Of a stretch of DNA of 64,000 nt, positions 10,034-18,081 are shown piece by piece. The notes under the pieces were generated by a model. That model was not told the DNA's origin and searched no databases. It saw nothing but the letters and a program-made list of their open reading frames with translations. Within the stretch, counting starts at the first letter, position 1, and the number at the start of each line of letters is the position of its first letter. The stretch comes from Pirellulaceae bacterium. Its GTDB lineage: Bacteria; Planctomycetota; Planctomycetia; Pirellulales; Pirellulaceae. Where the stretch lies: positions 109,690-173,689 of the forward strand of contig JAHDXO010000010.1 in NCBI GenBank assembly GCA_023382975.1. Direction: 5' to 3'. The translations under genes and the position numbers were made by a program.

Positions 10034-10806
10034 CAGAAACGGTCGAGTCAACTCGGGCCACGACCGACGCGTTCGAGATCCATCGAGAGCGGCGGCCTCG
10101 CCATATCGCCGTGATCATGGACGGCAACGGCCGCTGGGCTCAGCAACGGAATCTGCCGCGGATCGAAGGTCACCGGCGCGGCGTGGCGAGTGTGCGGACG
10201 ACGGTGGAAGAATCGGCCCGTCTGGGCATCGAGCAGTTGACGCTGTACTGCTTGTCCAGTGAGAACTGGAAACGTCCGCGGCACGAGCTGGACTTTCTGA
10301 TGCATCTGCTGGAGCAGTATTTGATCGAGGAGCGGACCGCGATCATGCGCAACAATCTGGTGGTCGATATCATCGGCCGCCGCGACGGCATCCCTGACCG
10401 CGTTCAGGAGGAGATGGACAAGACGATCGGCATGAGTGCGGGCAACACGGGCACGCGGTTGTGCCTGGCGATCAATTATGGCGGTCGGGCCGAAATGGTC
10501 GACGCCGTGCAACGCATCGCCCGCTTGGTGGCCCACGGTGAATTGTCGCCCGATGAGATTACGGAAGCCTGCATCGCTCGCCATCTGTACACCGCCGGCA
10601 TGCCCGACCCGGATCTGGTGATCCGGACGGCCGGCGAGATGCGAGTCAGCAATTTCCTGCTCTGGCAGATCAGTTATGCCGAGTTCTGGGTGACTGACCG
10701 ATGTTGGCCCGAATTTCGTGCGGAAGATCTGCACCAGGCGATTCGAGACTTCGCGGCCCGCGACCGGCGGTTCGGCGGCTTGCATCCGATCGAGGAGGAA
10801 CTCTAG
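10030..10806 (+). CDS. uppS: isoprenyl (undecaprenyl) diphosphate synthase
   Basis: A 258-residue cis-prenyltransferase that elongates farnesyl diphosphate to the C55 carrier used for peptidoglycan and other surface polymers. It is a soluble or membrane-associated enzyme. Family motifs are all present: [16 protein letters not shown] with the catalytic Asp31, the EGHRRGV helix, [24 protein letters not shown], and the C-terminal [12 protein letters not shown] and [14 protein letters not shown]. The ATG overlaps the purA stop (ATGA), which indicates translational coupling. cdsA begins immediately after the uppS stop. The uppS-cdsA order is a common bacterial arrangement; the dxr gene often found next is absent here. 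Confidence 0.96.
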   Translation: MTETVESTRATTDAFEIHRERRPRHIAVIMDGNGRWAQQRNLPRIEGHRRGVASVRTTVEESARLGIEQLTLYCLSSENWKRPRHELDFLMHLLEQYLIEERTAIMRNNLVVDIIGRRDGIPDRVQEEMDKTIGMSAGNTGTRLCLAINYGGRAEMVDAVQRIARLVAHGELSPDEITEACIARHLYTAGMPDPDLVIRTAGEMRVSNFLLWQISYAEFWVTDRCWPEFRAEDLHQAIRDFAARDRRFGGLHPIEEEL

Positions 10807-11718
10807 GTGCTGCGCTGGCGTCTGTTGACCGCGATGCTGATCATCGCTCCCCTGCTGGGCCTGATGGTCGCCGACTACCGCTACCACTTCGGCGCTCCCG
10901 GCATTTGGCTGGCCCCTCTCGCCGTGTTGCTTTCGATCGCCGCCGTGGCTGAAGTGCTCGACTTGTTTCGAGGCAAGAACTTGCGGCCTTCGCCGTGGAG
11001 CGTCCATGCGGGAGCCCTGTTGGTCGTCTTGACGGGAATGGTCCCTTTGGTTTGGGGTCTCAGCGGTGCTCCGTATCCGGGCGACTCGGAAATCGGCCGA
11101 TTCGGCTGGTCCCTGTTGGCGCTGCCGATGGCCAGCGCGTTGATTTTTGTCGTCGAGATGATCCGTTTCCGTCAACCGGGCGAGTCGGTGGTCAACGTCG
11201 CGCTGGGGATCTTGACCGTGGTGTACGTCGCCGTGCCGGTGAGTTTTCTGGTGGGGTTGCGGCTTCACGGAGATAACGCTTCGGGGATGGCGGCTCTGGT
11301 CTCGCTGGTGCTGATCGTCAAAATGTCCGACACAGGGGCCTATTTCAGCGGACGCTGGCTGGGACGCCGCAAGATGGCGCCCCTGATCAGCCCCAAGAAA
11401 ACGATCGCCGGATTCGTAGGCGGACTATTGACCGCCGCCGCCGTTTCCTGGATTTTCTTTGCATTCGTCGCGCCAAGCATCGTCGGAGCGGCACACGAGG
11501 AGACGAGTCTGGCGGGCGCTTTAGTCTATGGATTGCTGATCGGCCTAGCGGGCGTGATCGGCGACCTATCCGAGTCCCTGCTCAAACGCGACATGGAACG
11601 CAAGGACAGCAGTTGCTGGATGCCCGGCCTGGGAGGCGTCTTGGACGTGCTGGATTCCCTGTTGTTTGCAGCACCCGTCGCCTATCTCTGCTGGTTCCTG
11701 CGACTGGTCGGTCCTTGA
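10807..11718 (+). CDS. cdsA: phosphatidate cytidylyltransferase
   Basis: A 303-residue integral membrane enzyme that makes CDP-diacylglycerol from phosphatidate and CTP, the branch point of phospholipid synthesis. It starts with GTG directly after the uppS stop. About eight hydrophobic segments are visible. The C-terminal third carries the family region: DTGAYFSGRWLGRRKMAP, ISPKKTIAGFVGG, GDLSESLLKRDMERKDSS and PGLGGVLDVLDSLLFA. In the classical signature the last part reads PGHGGxLDRxD. Here His is Leu and Arg is Val, which should be compared with other planctomycete sequences before being called unusual. Context with uppS and purA supports the assignment. Confidence 0.94.
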   Translation: MLRWRLLTAMLIIAPLLGLMVADYRYHFGAPGIWLAPLAVLLSIAAVAEVLDLFRGKNLRPSPWSVHAGALLVVLTGMVPLVWGLSGAPYPGDSEIGRFGWSLLALPMASALIFVVEMIRFRQPGESVVNVALGILTVVYVAVPVSFLVGLRLHGDNASGMAALVSLVLIVKMSDTGAYFSGRWLGRRKMAPLISPKKTIAGFVGGLLTAAAVSWIFFAFVAPSIVGAAHEETSLAGALVYGLLIGLAGVIGDLSESLLKRDMERKDSSCWMPGLGGVLDVLDSLLFAAPVAYLCWFLRLVGP

Positions 11719-11847
11719 AGGCATCTGTTCAATCCTCCTCCGGCTCACCAGAATGGCTGATCAGATTGGGAAGACGCAACGGTTTCCATCGCGCGTGTGC
11801 GGTGCGTGCGGCCAGTGCCCAGAAACTCGAACCCGCGAGAGCCTACC

Positions 11848-12906
11848 ATGACGGAATCCCCGAAGAACCAATCCTCGGACAATCGTGCAGAATCCTGGCC
11901 CAACGGCCTTGGTCGCCGCGAATGGCTGGCCTACTCGGCGGCCTTCGGTGCGGCCTTTCTCGGTCGACAGGGACTGAGTGCCGAGTCCGAGGCGCCGCCG
12001 TCGGCCGCCCCGCGTGCGAAAGAACAATCGCCGCCGCGCCGTTACGACATGAAGAAATCGATCAATTTGTGGGCGTTCCCCTATCCGGACCAGATGTCGC
12101 TGCGCGACTGTTTTCAACTCGCCAAAACGGCCGGATTCGACGGCGTCGAGATCAATTTCGGACTCGAAGGCGAATTTTCCGCCGAATCGACGCCCGACGA
12201 GTTCCGCGCGATCGGGCGGTTGGCCGAGGAGGTGGGAATCGCCATCAGCGGTGTCTGTTCGTTCTTGTACTGGCCCTACAGCCTGACGCATGCGGACCCC
12301 GAGCGACGGGAACGGGGACTTCAATTGGCTCGCCAAATGATCCAGGCCGCCCGATTGGTTGGCACGGAGAATCTGCTGGTCGTGCCCGGCGCCGTCTATG
12401 TGCCGTGGTTGGACGATGTGGAACCGGTTCCGAACGACGTCTGCGAGCGTCGAGCGCGCGAAGCCCTCGAAAAACTGCTGCCCGAAGCCGAACAGGCCGG
12501 AGTCTACCTGAACCTGGAGAACATCTTCGCGAACGGATTCTTGTTCAGTCCGCAGGAAATGGTCGCCTTTGTAGACGCATTCGATCATCCCCGTGTGCAA
12601 GTCCACTTCGACACCGGGAACATCATGCAGTACCAGTTTCCGGAGCACTGGATCCCGATTCTTGGCCAGCGGATCAAGAACATCCATTTCAAGGAGTGGG
12701 ACAAGCGGACTCGCGAATTCCATCTCTCCACGTTCCGCACGCTGCTGGACGGGACAACGAACTGGCCAGCAGTCGTCGAAGCGCTGGACCGCGTTGGGTA
12801 TCGCGGCTATTTGACTTTCGAATACTTCCACCCCTTCCAGCATTTTCCCGAGGCGTTGGTCTACCAGACATCCGACGCCCTGGATCGTATTCTGGGAAGA
12901 AAATGA
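11848..12906 (+). CDS. Tat-exported sugar phosphate isomerase/epimerase (TIM barrel)
   Basis: A 352-residue protein of the xylose-isomerase-like TIM-barrel superfamily. The N-terminus has a Tat-type signal (GRREWLAYSAAFGAAFLG, about residues 20-40). The barrel starts at KKSINLWAFPYPDQ. Metal-binding positions expected in this family appear in VYLNLENIFANGF (Glu), VQVHFDTGN (His/Asp), IKNIHFKEWD (His) and GYLTFEYF (Glu). Family members isomerise or epimerise sugars, inositols or hydroxypyruvate, and export suggests a role with periplasmic sugars. The start at 11848 is chosen because the signal peptide follows; an upstream in-frame codon at 11797 adds only non-homologous sequence. It begins 129 bp after cdsA and appears to be a separate unit. 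Confidence 0.86.
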   Translation: MTESPKNQSSDNRAESWPNGLGRREWLAYSAAFGAAFLGRQGLSAESEAPPSAAPRAKEQSPPRRYDMKKSINLWAFPYPDQMSLRDCFQLAKTAGFDGVEINFGLEGEFSAESTPDEFRAIGRLAEEVGIAISGVCSFLYWPYSLTHADPERRERGLQLARQMIQAARLVGTENLLVVPGAVYVPWLDDVEPVPNDVCERRAREALEKLLPEAEQAGVYLNLENIFANGFLFSPQEMVAFVDAFDHPRVQVHFDTGNIMQYQFPEHWIPILGQRIKNIHFKEWDKRTREFHLSTFRTLLDGTTNWPAVVEALDRVGYRGYLTFEYFHPFQHFPEALVYQTSDALDRILGRK

Positions 12907-13018
12907 GACCCCCCTGTTTACTGGCAGCCGGGAAACCTTTACGAGCCGCCCGTGGAGCGGTATATTCATCGCAGTAACAAATCACCAATTTAAGTCACGT
13001 GTTGGCGGCGAGTTTAGT

Positions 13019-14275
13019 ATGAGCGAATCGAAGTCCCAAGATCACTGGAAGGCCCTGGCCGAGCTACTGGATGTCAGCGTGCCCGACGAACCCGAGGAGG
13101 CGCCGGTCACGCAGGAGGCCGAACCGGAGACCGCGGCGGGAGTTGACCCGCAAGCCGGTGTCCCGGCGCCGACAGGCGACGAATCCTCGGAAGAGACGCC
13201 CCTGGCACCGCCAGCTTCGCCGGCCGAGCCGCCGCGACCGCCGGTTCCGCCCGCACGATCGCGCCCCGCGCCGCGTCCGCCGGCCCCTCGTGCTGACGCC
13301 AATCACTGGCGCGGACTGGCAGGCGCCTTGGGCATCGAAGTGCCTGACGAGGAAATCGAGGAAATCGAGGAGGTCGAGGAGGTCGAAGAGGCGGTCGTCG
13401 AGGCGGAATTGGTGGCCGAACCCGAGCCGGTCGTTGAGCCCGATCGAGTGGCAGCGGAGACGGACGACACCGAGGAAGACAGTGCGGCTTCCGATTGGAG
13501 CGAACCCTCGACGCTGCAGCCTGCGCAAGAGAGCATGTCCGATTGGCTGAATCCCGTCGTCGCGCCCGATGTCCAGGCTCAGTTCGAACAGGCCGTGTCC
13601 GACACGGAACCGCCGCCGGAGCCCCCGGCTCCGCCGAAGCGATCGGTCCCCTCGCTGTTTGACGACAAGTCGATCTCCATCGATACGCCGGGCGTCCTGG
13701 ACCGAATCTTCGAGGCGGATTCGGACGAGGAACGGCGTCCGGCGATTCCTGCTGGCTTCGAAGAGCGCGAGGCGTTTTCGGAAATCGACGACGATCTGGA
13801 CGAGGGCATCGACTCGTCGCTCGACGAAGAAGACGATGAGGCAGGGGACGATGCGGAAGAAGCGTTGGGTTCCGCCGCAGAATCGCAGCCGGCCGAAGCC
13901 GAAGGGGAGGGCGACGAACCTCGCCGCCGTCGTCGCCGTCGCCGTCGCCGCAGAAAGCCCGGCAAGAGCGACAGCGCCGATGCGGCAACGGCCGAACCCG
14001 ACGCCGACTCGCAGCAGGACGATGCGCCGCGGGAAGCAGCCGCAAGCGAACATGACCTGGAGGACGAGTTGCACGACGACGTCGATGACCATGACGACGG
14101 TCACCACGACGACGAGGATGACGACGAACTGCTCACGCTGGGCGTCAAGCACCGCAAGATCCCCACGTGGGACGAAGCCGTGCAGGTTGTGATCTCGGCC
14201 AACATGGAATCGCGTGCCAAGAACCCCGGCAACGGACCGCGAGGTCGCGGACGCGGGCGCGGTCGCCGGCCGTGA
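13019..14275 (+). CDS. low-complexity acidic protein with Arg-rich tract and RG-rich tail
   Basis: A 418-residue protein of unknown function, mostly predicted disordered. Two short related modules stand out: DHWKALAELLDVSVPDE (residues about 8-24) and NHWRGLAGALGIEVPDE (about 95-111). Each is followed by a Glu/Asp- or Pro-rich spacer. A run of about eleven arginines (about 302-312) ends in KPGKSD. A His/Asp-rich stretch (about 345-370) follows, then a well-conserved-looking block (TLGVKHRKIPTWDEAV, ISANMESRAKNPGNG) and a GRGRGRGRRP tail. The composition (acidic scaffold plus arginine and RG segments) resembles RNA-binding or RNA-degradosome scaffold proteins such as the RNase E C-terminal half, but no nuclease domain is present. 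That comparison is inference. The stop overlaps the GTG start of the next gene. Confidence 0.82.
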   Translation: MSESKSQDHWKALAELLDVSVPDEPEEAPVTQEAEPETAAGVDPQAGVPAPTGDESSEETPLAPPASPAEPPRPPVPPARSRPAPRPPAPRADANHWRGLAGALGIEVPDEEIEEIEEVEEVEEAVVEAELVAEPEPVVEPDRVAAETDDTEEDSAASDWSEPSTLQPAQESMSDWLNPVVAPDVQAQFEQAVSDTEPPPEPPAPPKRSVPSLFDDKSISIDTPGVLDRIFEADSDEERRPAIPAGFEEREAFSEIDDDLDEGIDSSLDEEDDEAGDDAEEALGSAAESQPAEAEGEGDEPRRRRRRRRRRRKPGKSDSADAATAEPDADSQQDDAPREAAASEHDLEDELHDDVDDHDDGHHDDEDDDELLTLGVKHRKIPTWDEAVQVVISANMESRAKNPGNGPRGRGRGRGRRP

Positions 14276-15003
14276 GCGGCAAGGCAGCGGAACATGGTCG
14301 CGGCGAGTGGGCAGTCTTGGCCCTGGCGATGGTCCTTCCGTTGTTGATCACGCTGCTGTATTTTGTTCTGCTTGCGTCGGCCGACACTTCGTGGCAACGA
14401 GTCGCCGCGATCATGGGCAAGGGCGTGCAGTTCGCCCTGCCGATTGTCTGGGTCGGACTGATCTGTCGCGAGATGCGTGTTCCGCATTTCTCGACGAGTC
14501 GCGGTCTGGCCGGCGGGTTCGGGTTCGGGCTGCTGGTTCTCGTGCTCATGGTCGTGACCTATCAGCACGTCCTGCTGCCGCGAGGTATCTTTCTTGCGGC
14601 CACGGGCGAGATCCGCGCCAAGGTGACCGGACTGGGCGTCGATTCTCTGGCGGCTTATGTGGCGTTGGGAGTTTTCTATTCGCTGATCCATTCGCTGCTG
14701 GAGGAATACTACTGGCGATGGTTCGTGTACGGAAGGCTGCGGCGACATGTGAGCGTAACCGCCGCGATCACCGTTTCCAGCCTGGCCTTCGCGGCGCATC
14801 ACGTCATCTTGCTGGCGACCTACTTCGGCTGGCTGTCGATCTGGACCTGGCTATTCTCGTTGTCCGTCGCGGTGGGGGGCGCGTTCTGGGCCTGGCTCTA
14901 CCAGCGCAGCGGATCGCTGGTCGGTCCGTGGCTCAGCCATCTGCTGGTCGACGCGGCGATTTTTCTGATCGGTTACGACTTGGTGAGCGATCTGTTGACA
15001 TGA
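14272..15003 (+). CDS. CPBP-family intramembrane metalloprotease (CAAX protease-like)
   Basis: A 243-residue membrane protein with about seven hydrophobic segments. It carries the CPBP/Abi signature motifs: LLEEYYWRWFVYGRL with the Glu144-Glu145...Arg149 motif, FAAHH with His176, and SHLLVD with His223 and Asp227. By family, the enzyme cleaves within membranes or removes C-terminal CAAX-type tripeptides, and some bacterial members handle bacteriocin self-immunity or protein maturation. The substrate is unknown. The start is placed at the GTG of 14272, which overlaps the preceding stop as GTGA and gives the expected N-terminal first membrane segment. Four bases separate its stop from the next ATG, so 13019-16396 may be one transcript. 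Confidence 0.86.
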   Translation: MSGKAAEHGRGEWAVLALAMVLPLLITLLYFVLLASADTSWQRVAAIMGKGVQFALPIVWVGLICREMRVPHFSTSRGLAGGFGFGLLVLVLMVVTYQHVLLPRGIFLAATGEIRAKVTGLGVDSLAAYVALGVFYSLIHSLLEEYYWRWFVYGRLRRHVSVTAAITVSSLAFAAHHVILLATYFGWLSIWTWLFSLSVAVGGAFWAWLYQRSGSLVGPWLSHLLVDAAIFLIGYDLVSDLLT

Positions 15004-15007
15004 GATC

Positions 15008-16396
15008 ATGAGCCGCGACCATATCCATTTCGTCACCGGGCGTCTGGCCGAACATGCCTTGCGGGACACCGTCGCGCGGCTGGCCGAGCAGGTGGGCTTC
15101 GATTACTCGATCGGCGTGATGCCGATCACCGTGGCCGCGTTGATGACTCCGGCATGGATCGCCAAACGGCTCGAACCGCCTCCGGAAACGACGCGCATCG
15201 TCTTGCCGGGCTATTGCGACGGGGATTTGGAGCCGGTTCGCGCGGTGTGCCCGGCGTCCGTCGAGTCGGGGCCGAAGGATCTGCGGCAACTGCCTGAGTA
15301 TTTCGGGCAAGTCGGTGGCCGTGGCCACGATTACGGCGGCTACGACATTGAGATCCTGGCCGAGATCAATCATGCTCCGCGCCTGAGTCTGGACGAAATC
15401 CGCCGCCAGGCGCGGCGTTTGGCCGACGATGGCGCCGATCTGATCGACATCGGCTGCGAACCGGGGGATGCGTGGCCGGGCGTCGCCGATTGCGTGCGCG
15501 CGCTGCGAGCCGACGGCCATCGCGTGTCGATCGACAGTTGGAATCCGGCCGAGGTCGGGGCCGCGGTGCGTGCCGGGGCCGAGTTGGTGCTGTCGGTAAA
15601 TTCGGCCAACTGCGAAGCGGCCGTGGATTGGGGGTGCGAAGTCGTCGCGATCCCCGACGATTTCGCCACGCTGGCCGGTTTGGATGAGACCGTCGATCGA
15701 CTGGCAGCCGCCGGAGTGCGTCTGCGGATCGATCCGATTCTGGAGCCGATCGGCTGCGGGTTCGCGGCCAGTCTGAATCGCTACTACGAAATCCGTCGGC
15801 GGTATCCCGACGCCGAAATGCTGATGGGCATCGGCAACTTGACGGAATTGACCGACGCCGACTCGGCCGGGATGAACGTGTTGTTGCTGGGCATCTGCCA
15901 GGAACTGGGCATCCGCAGCATCCTGACCACCCAAGTCATCAACTGGGCCCGAACCAGCGTCCGCGAATGCGATCTGGCTCGTCGCCTGGTGTGCTACGCG
16001 GTGCGGCACGGCGTGCCTCCGAAACGGCTCGAACCACAACTGGTCCTGCTGCGCGATCCGAAAGTGTACGAATACGGACCCGAGCAACTGGATCGACTGG
16101 CCGCGGAAGTCAAGGACAAGAACTACCGGGTTTTTGCCGAGGGGGGCCAGGTCCATTTGATCAACGCCGGAACGCATCTGGCCGATGCTGACGCATTCCG
16201 GCTGTTTGCACAGTTGATGTCCGCCCAGCCGGATCGCCTGGACGCTTCACACGCCTTTTACCTTGGCTACGAGATAGCCAAGGCCGTGACTGCGCTGACG
16301 CTCGGCAAAGAGTATCGTCAAGACGAAGCTCTGGATTGGGGCTTCCTGACCGTGCCTGAGGAATCCCATCGCAATCGGAAAGGCCCCAAGCCGTAA
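15008..16396 (+). CDS. dihydropteroate synthase-like protein (tetrahydromethanopterin-linked type)
   Basis: A 462-residue soluble protein. About residues 1-115 match the DUF6513-type N-terminal domain (HFVTGRLAEHALRDTVARL, YSIGVMPITVAALMTPAWI). The central part is a pterin-binding TIM barrel of dihydropteroate synthase type: EILAEINHAPRL, ADDGADLIDIGCEPGD, HRVSIDSWNPAE, LVLSVNSANCE and MLMGIGNLTELTDADSAGMN. The C-terminal region (about 350-460) is family-specific (RDPKVYEYGPEQLDRLAAEV). Such proteins occur in methanogens, methylotrophs and planctomycetes that make tetrahydromethanopterin, a C1 carrier. The ordinary folate enzyme is shorter, near 280 residues. It follows the CPBP gene by 4 bp and precedes pabB, whose product also feeds the pterin cofactor (p-aminobenzoate). 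Its exact reaction is inferred from family membership. Confidence 0.86.
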   Translation: MSRDHIHFVTGRLAEHALRDTVARLAEQVGFDYSIGVMPITVAALMTPAWIAKRLEPPPETTRIVLPGYCDGDLEPVRAVCPASVESGPKDLRQLPEYFGQVGGRGHDYGGYDIEILAEINHAPRLSLDEIRRQARRLADDGADLIDIGCEPGDAWPGVADCVRALRADGHRVSIDSWNPAEVGAAVRAGAELVLSVNSANCEAAVDWGCEVVAIPDDFATLAGLDETVDRLAAAGVRLRIDPILEPIGCGFAASLNRYYEIRRRYPDAEMLMGIGNLTELTDADSAGMNVLLLGICQELGIRSILTTQVINWARTSVRECDLARRLVCYAVRHGVPPKRLEPQLVLLRDPKVYEYGPEQLDRLAAEVKDKNYRVFAEGGQVHLINAGTHLADADAFRLFAQLMSAQPDRLDASHAFYLGYEIAKAVTALTLGKEYRQDEALDWGFLTVPEESHRNRKGPKP

Positions 16397-16474
16397 GAAC
16401 CGGGCGACGAGCTTGGAGCATCGCGCCCCGGAACTGCATTGATGTGACCCTGGTCAACATCCTCGCCTTCGACC

Positions 16475-17944
16475 TTGGTGAACCAGCCCTTGACAACCTG
16501 GGAGCGCATGCCGTTGTCCGCCGTCGGCCCTTACATCGAACAACTGCCGGAAGTGCCCGACGTCGAACAGGCGTTCCTAGCGCTGGCCAGCCGTCCGCAC
16601 TGCCTGTGGCTCGACAGTGCGCTGCGCGACCCGCAACGGGGTCGATACTCGTTTCTGGCGGCCGATCCGTTCGAGATGATCGAGGTTCCCGCCGATGGCC
16701 GCGACGGATTGCGCCAGTTGGCGGCTCGCTTGGACCTGTATCGGACCCCTTCGCTGCCCGATCTGCCGCCGTTTCAAGGCGGTGCGGCGGGACTGTTCGG
16801 GTACGACCTGAACCGCAGCCTGGAACGTGTTCCGCCGCCGCGGTTCGACGAATTCGGGGTGCCGGCGTTGGCGATCGCGTTGTACGACGTCGTGCTGGCC
16901 ATCGATCATCGATTGGATCGGGCGTGGATCATCTCGCAAGGCTTCCCGGAACTCGATCCGCAGCGGCGATCAGAACGGGCAACGCAGCGGGCCGCCGAGT
17001 TCCGCCGTTGGCTGACATCACCCGTAGCCGATTGCACGAACGCGACCGTGGAGTTCAACCGTCCCAGCGCCGACCGCCGCGTCGTGCCTCGGGAGGCATT
17101 GGCGCCCCAGTTCGCCGTGCCCGGGCCGGACGGCCTGACCAGCAATTTCGCGGCGGACGATTACCGCCGCACCGTGCAGCGAGTGGTCGACTACATCCGA
17201 GCCGGCGACGTCTTTCAGGTCAATCTCGCTCAGCGACTGCTGTTCCCCGAGCAAGACGCCGCGCCGTCGTTGTACCTGCGTCTGCGGCGCCGCAATGCGG
17301 CTCCTTTTGCCGGCTACTTTGACCTGGGCGAGCATCAGATCGTCAGTGCGTCGCCCGAGCGTTTCCTGTCAGTGCGTCAGGGCCGAGTCGAGACGCGGCC
17401 GATCAAGGGCACTCGCCAGCGGATGTGGCGCCCCGAGGCGGATCTGTACGCCGGCGCGGAATTGCAACAGAACGAAAAGGACCGGGCCGAGAACGTCATG
17501 ATCGTCGACCTGCTACGCAACGATCTCTCGCCCGTCTGCCAGCCCGCGAGCGTCTGCGTCACCCAGTTGTGCGGCTTGGAAATCTATCAGTACGTCCAGC
17601 ACCTGGTCTCGGTCGTGACCGGGCAGCTTCGGGACGGAATGACCTCGCTAGATCTGCTGCGGACCGCGTTCCCCGGCGGTTCGATCACGGGAGCGCCGAA
17701 GGTGCGGGCGATGGAGATCATCGCCGAGCTTGAACCGACCGCCCGCGGCGCCTACTGCGGATCGCTGGGCTACCTTGGCTTCGACGGCACCACGGACCTG
17801 AGCATTCTGATCCGCACGATTACGGCCGGGCGAGGCTGGTGGCAACTGCCCGTCGGCGGCGGGATCGTCGCGCAATCCGATCCGCAGCGGGAGTACGAAG
17901 AAACCGGGCACAAAGCCACCGGCCTGATCCGTTCGCTGTTGTGA
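16475..17944 (+). CDS. pabB: aminodeoxychorismate synthase component I
   Basis: A protein of up to 489 residues converting chorismate to 4-amino-4-deoxychorismate, the precursor of p-aminobenzoate. The TrpE/PabB N-terminal fold (about 15-185, GRYSFLAADPFEMIE) precedes the chorismate-binding domain (about 225-485). The latter has SPERFLSVRQGRVETRPIKG, NEKDRAENVMIVDLLRND, FPGGSITGAPKVRAMEII and GYLGFDGTTDLSILIRT. The PIKGT motif with Lys311 is diagnostic: PabB uses this lysine as a nucleophile, whereas TrpE has Ala there. No glutaminase subunit (pabA) is nearby. The start is uncertain: TTG 16475, GTG 16478 or ATG 16508 are all in frame. Proximity to the pterin-synthase-like gene suggests a shared folate or methanopterin pathway. 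A hairpin repeat lies 48 bp after the stop. Confidence 0.92.
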   Translation: MVNQPLTTWERMPLSAVGPYIEQLPEVPDVEQAFLALASRPHCLWLDSALRDPQRGRYSFLAADPFEMIEVPADGRDGLRQLAARLDLYRTPSLPDLPPFQGGAAGLFGYDLNRSLERVPPPRFDEFGVPALAIALYDVVLAIDHRLDRAWIISQGFPELDPQRRSERATQRAAEFRRWLTSPVADCTNATVEFNRPSADRRVVPREALAPQFAVPGPDGLTSNFAADDYRRTVQRVVDYIRAGDVFQVNLAQRLLFPEQDAAPSLYLRLRRRNAAPFAGYFDLGEHQIVSASPERFLSVRQGRVETRPIKGTRQRMWRPEADLYAGAELQQNEKDRAENVMIVDLLRNDLSPVCQPASVCVTQLCGLEIYQYVQHLVSVVTGQLRDGMTSLDLLRTAFPGGSITGAPKVRAMEIIAELEPTARGAYCGSLGYLGFDGTTDLSILIRTITAGRGWWQLPVGGGIVAQSDPQREYEETGHKATGLIRSLL

Positions 17945-17992
17945 GTCCAGTCGGTGCCCGGGACTCTTCCGCGTGGGCGTGTAAGCGACGGC

Positions 17993-18076
17993 CGAGAAAA
18001 AAGTGTCAGGAGTCATTTGTGCGAAGCACCCGGAGGGCCGGTTCCCGGCAAATGACTCCTGACACTTTTTTTCTCG
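17993..18076. repeat. 84-bp hairpin repeat, copy 1 (terminator-like, between convergent genes)
   Basis: A near-perfect inverted repeat. The left arm at 17993-18019 pairs with the right arm at 18049-18076 (one extra T on the right), built around AGTGTCAGGAGTCATTTG. The 29-base loop itself folds into two small hairpins, GTGC-GAA-GCAC (18019-18029) and GCCGG-TTC-CCGGC (18037-18049), giving a cruciform shape. The outer arms carry A and T runs, so either strand yields a stem followed by U-rich sequence. It lies between the 3' ends of pabB (+) and the minus-strand hydrolase gene, and could stop transcription from both sides. An almost identical copy sits at 48248-48330. Confidence 0.9.
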
Positions 18077-18081
18077 ATCTC

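Noticed and set aside
15008..16396. Ordinary dihydropteroate synthase FolP
   Set aside because: Too long, with an extra N-terminal domain and archaeal-type motifs.
16475..17944. TrpE (anthranilate synthase) instead of PabB
   Set aside because: The PIKGT motif with Lys is the PabB signature; TrpE has Ala at that position.
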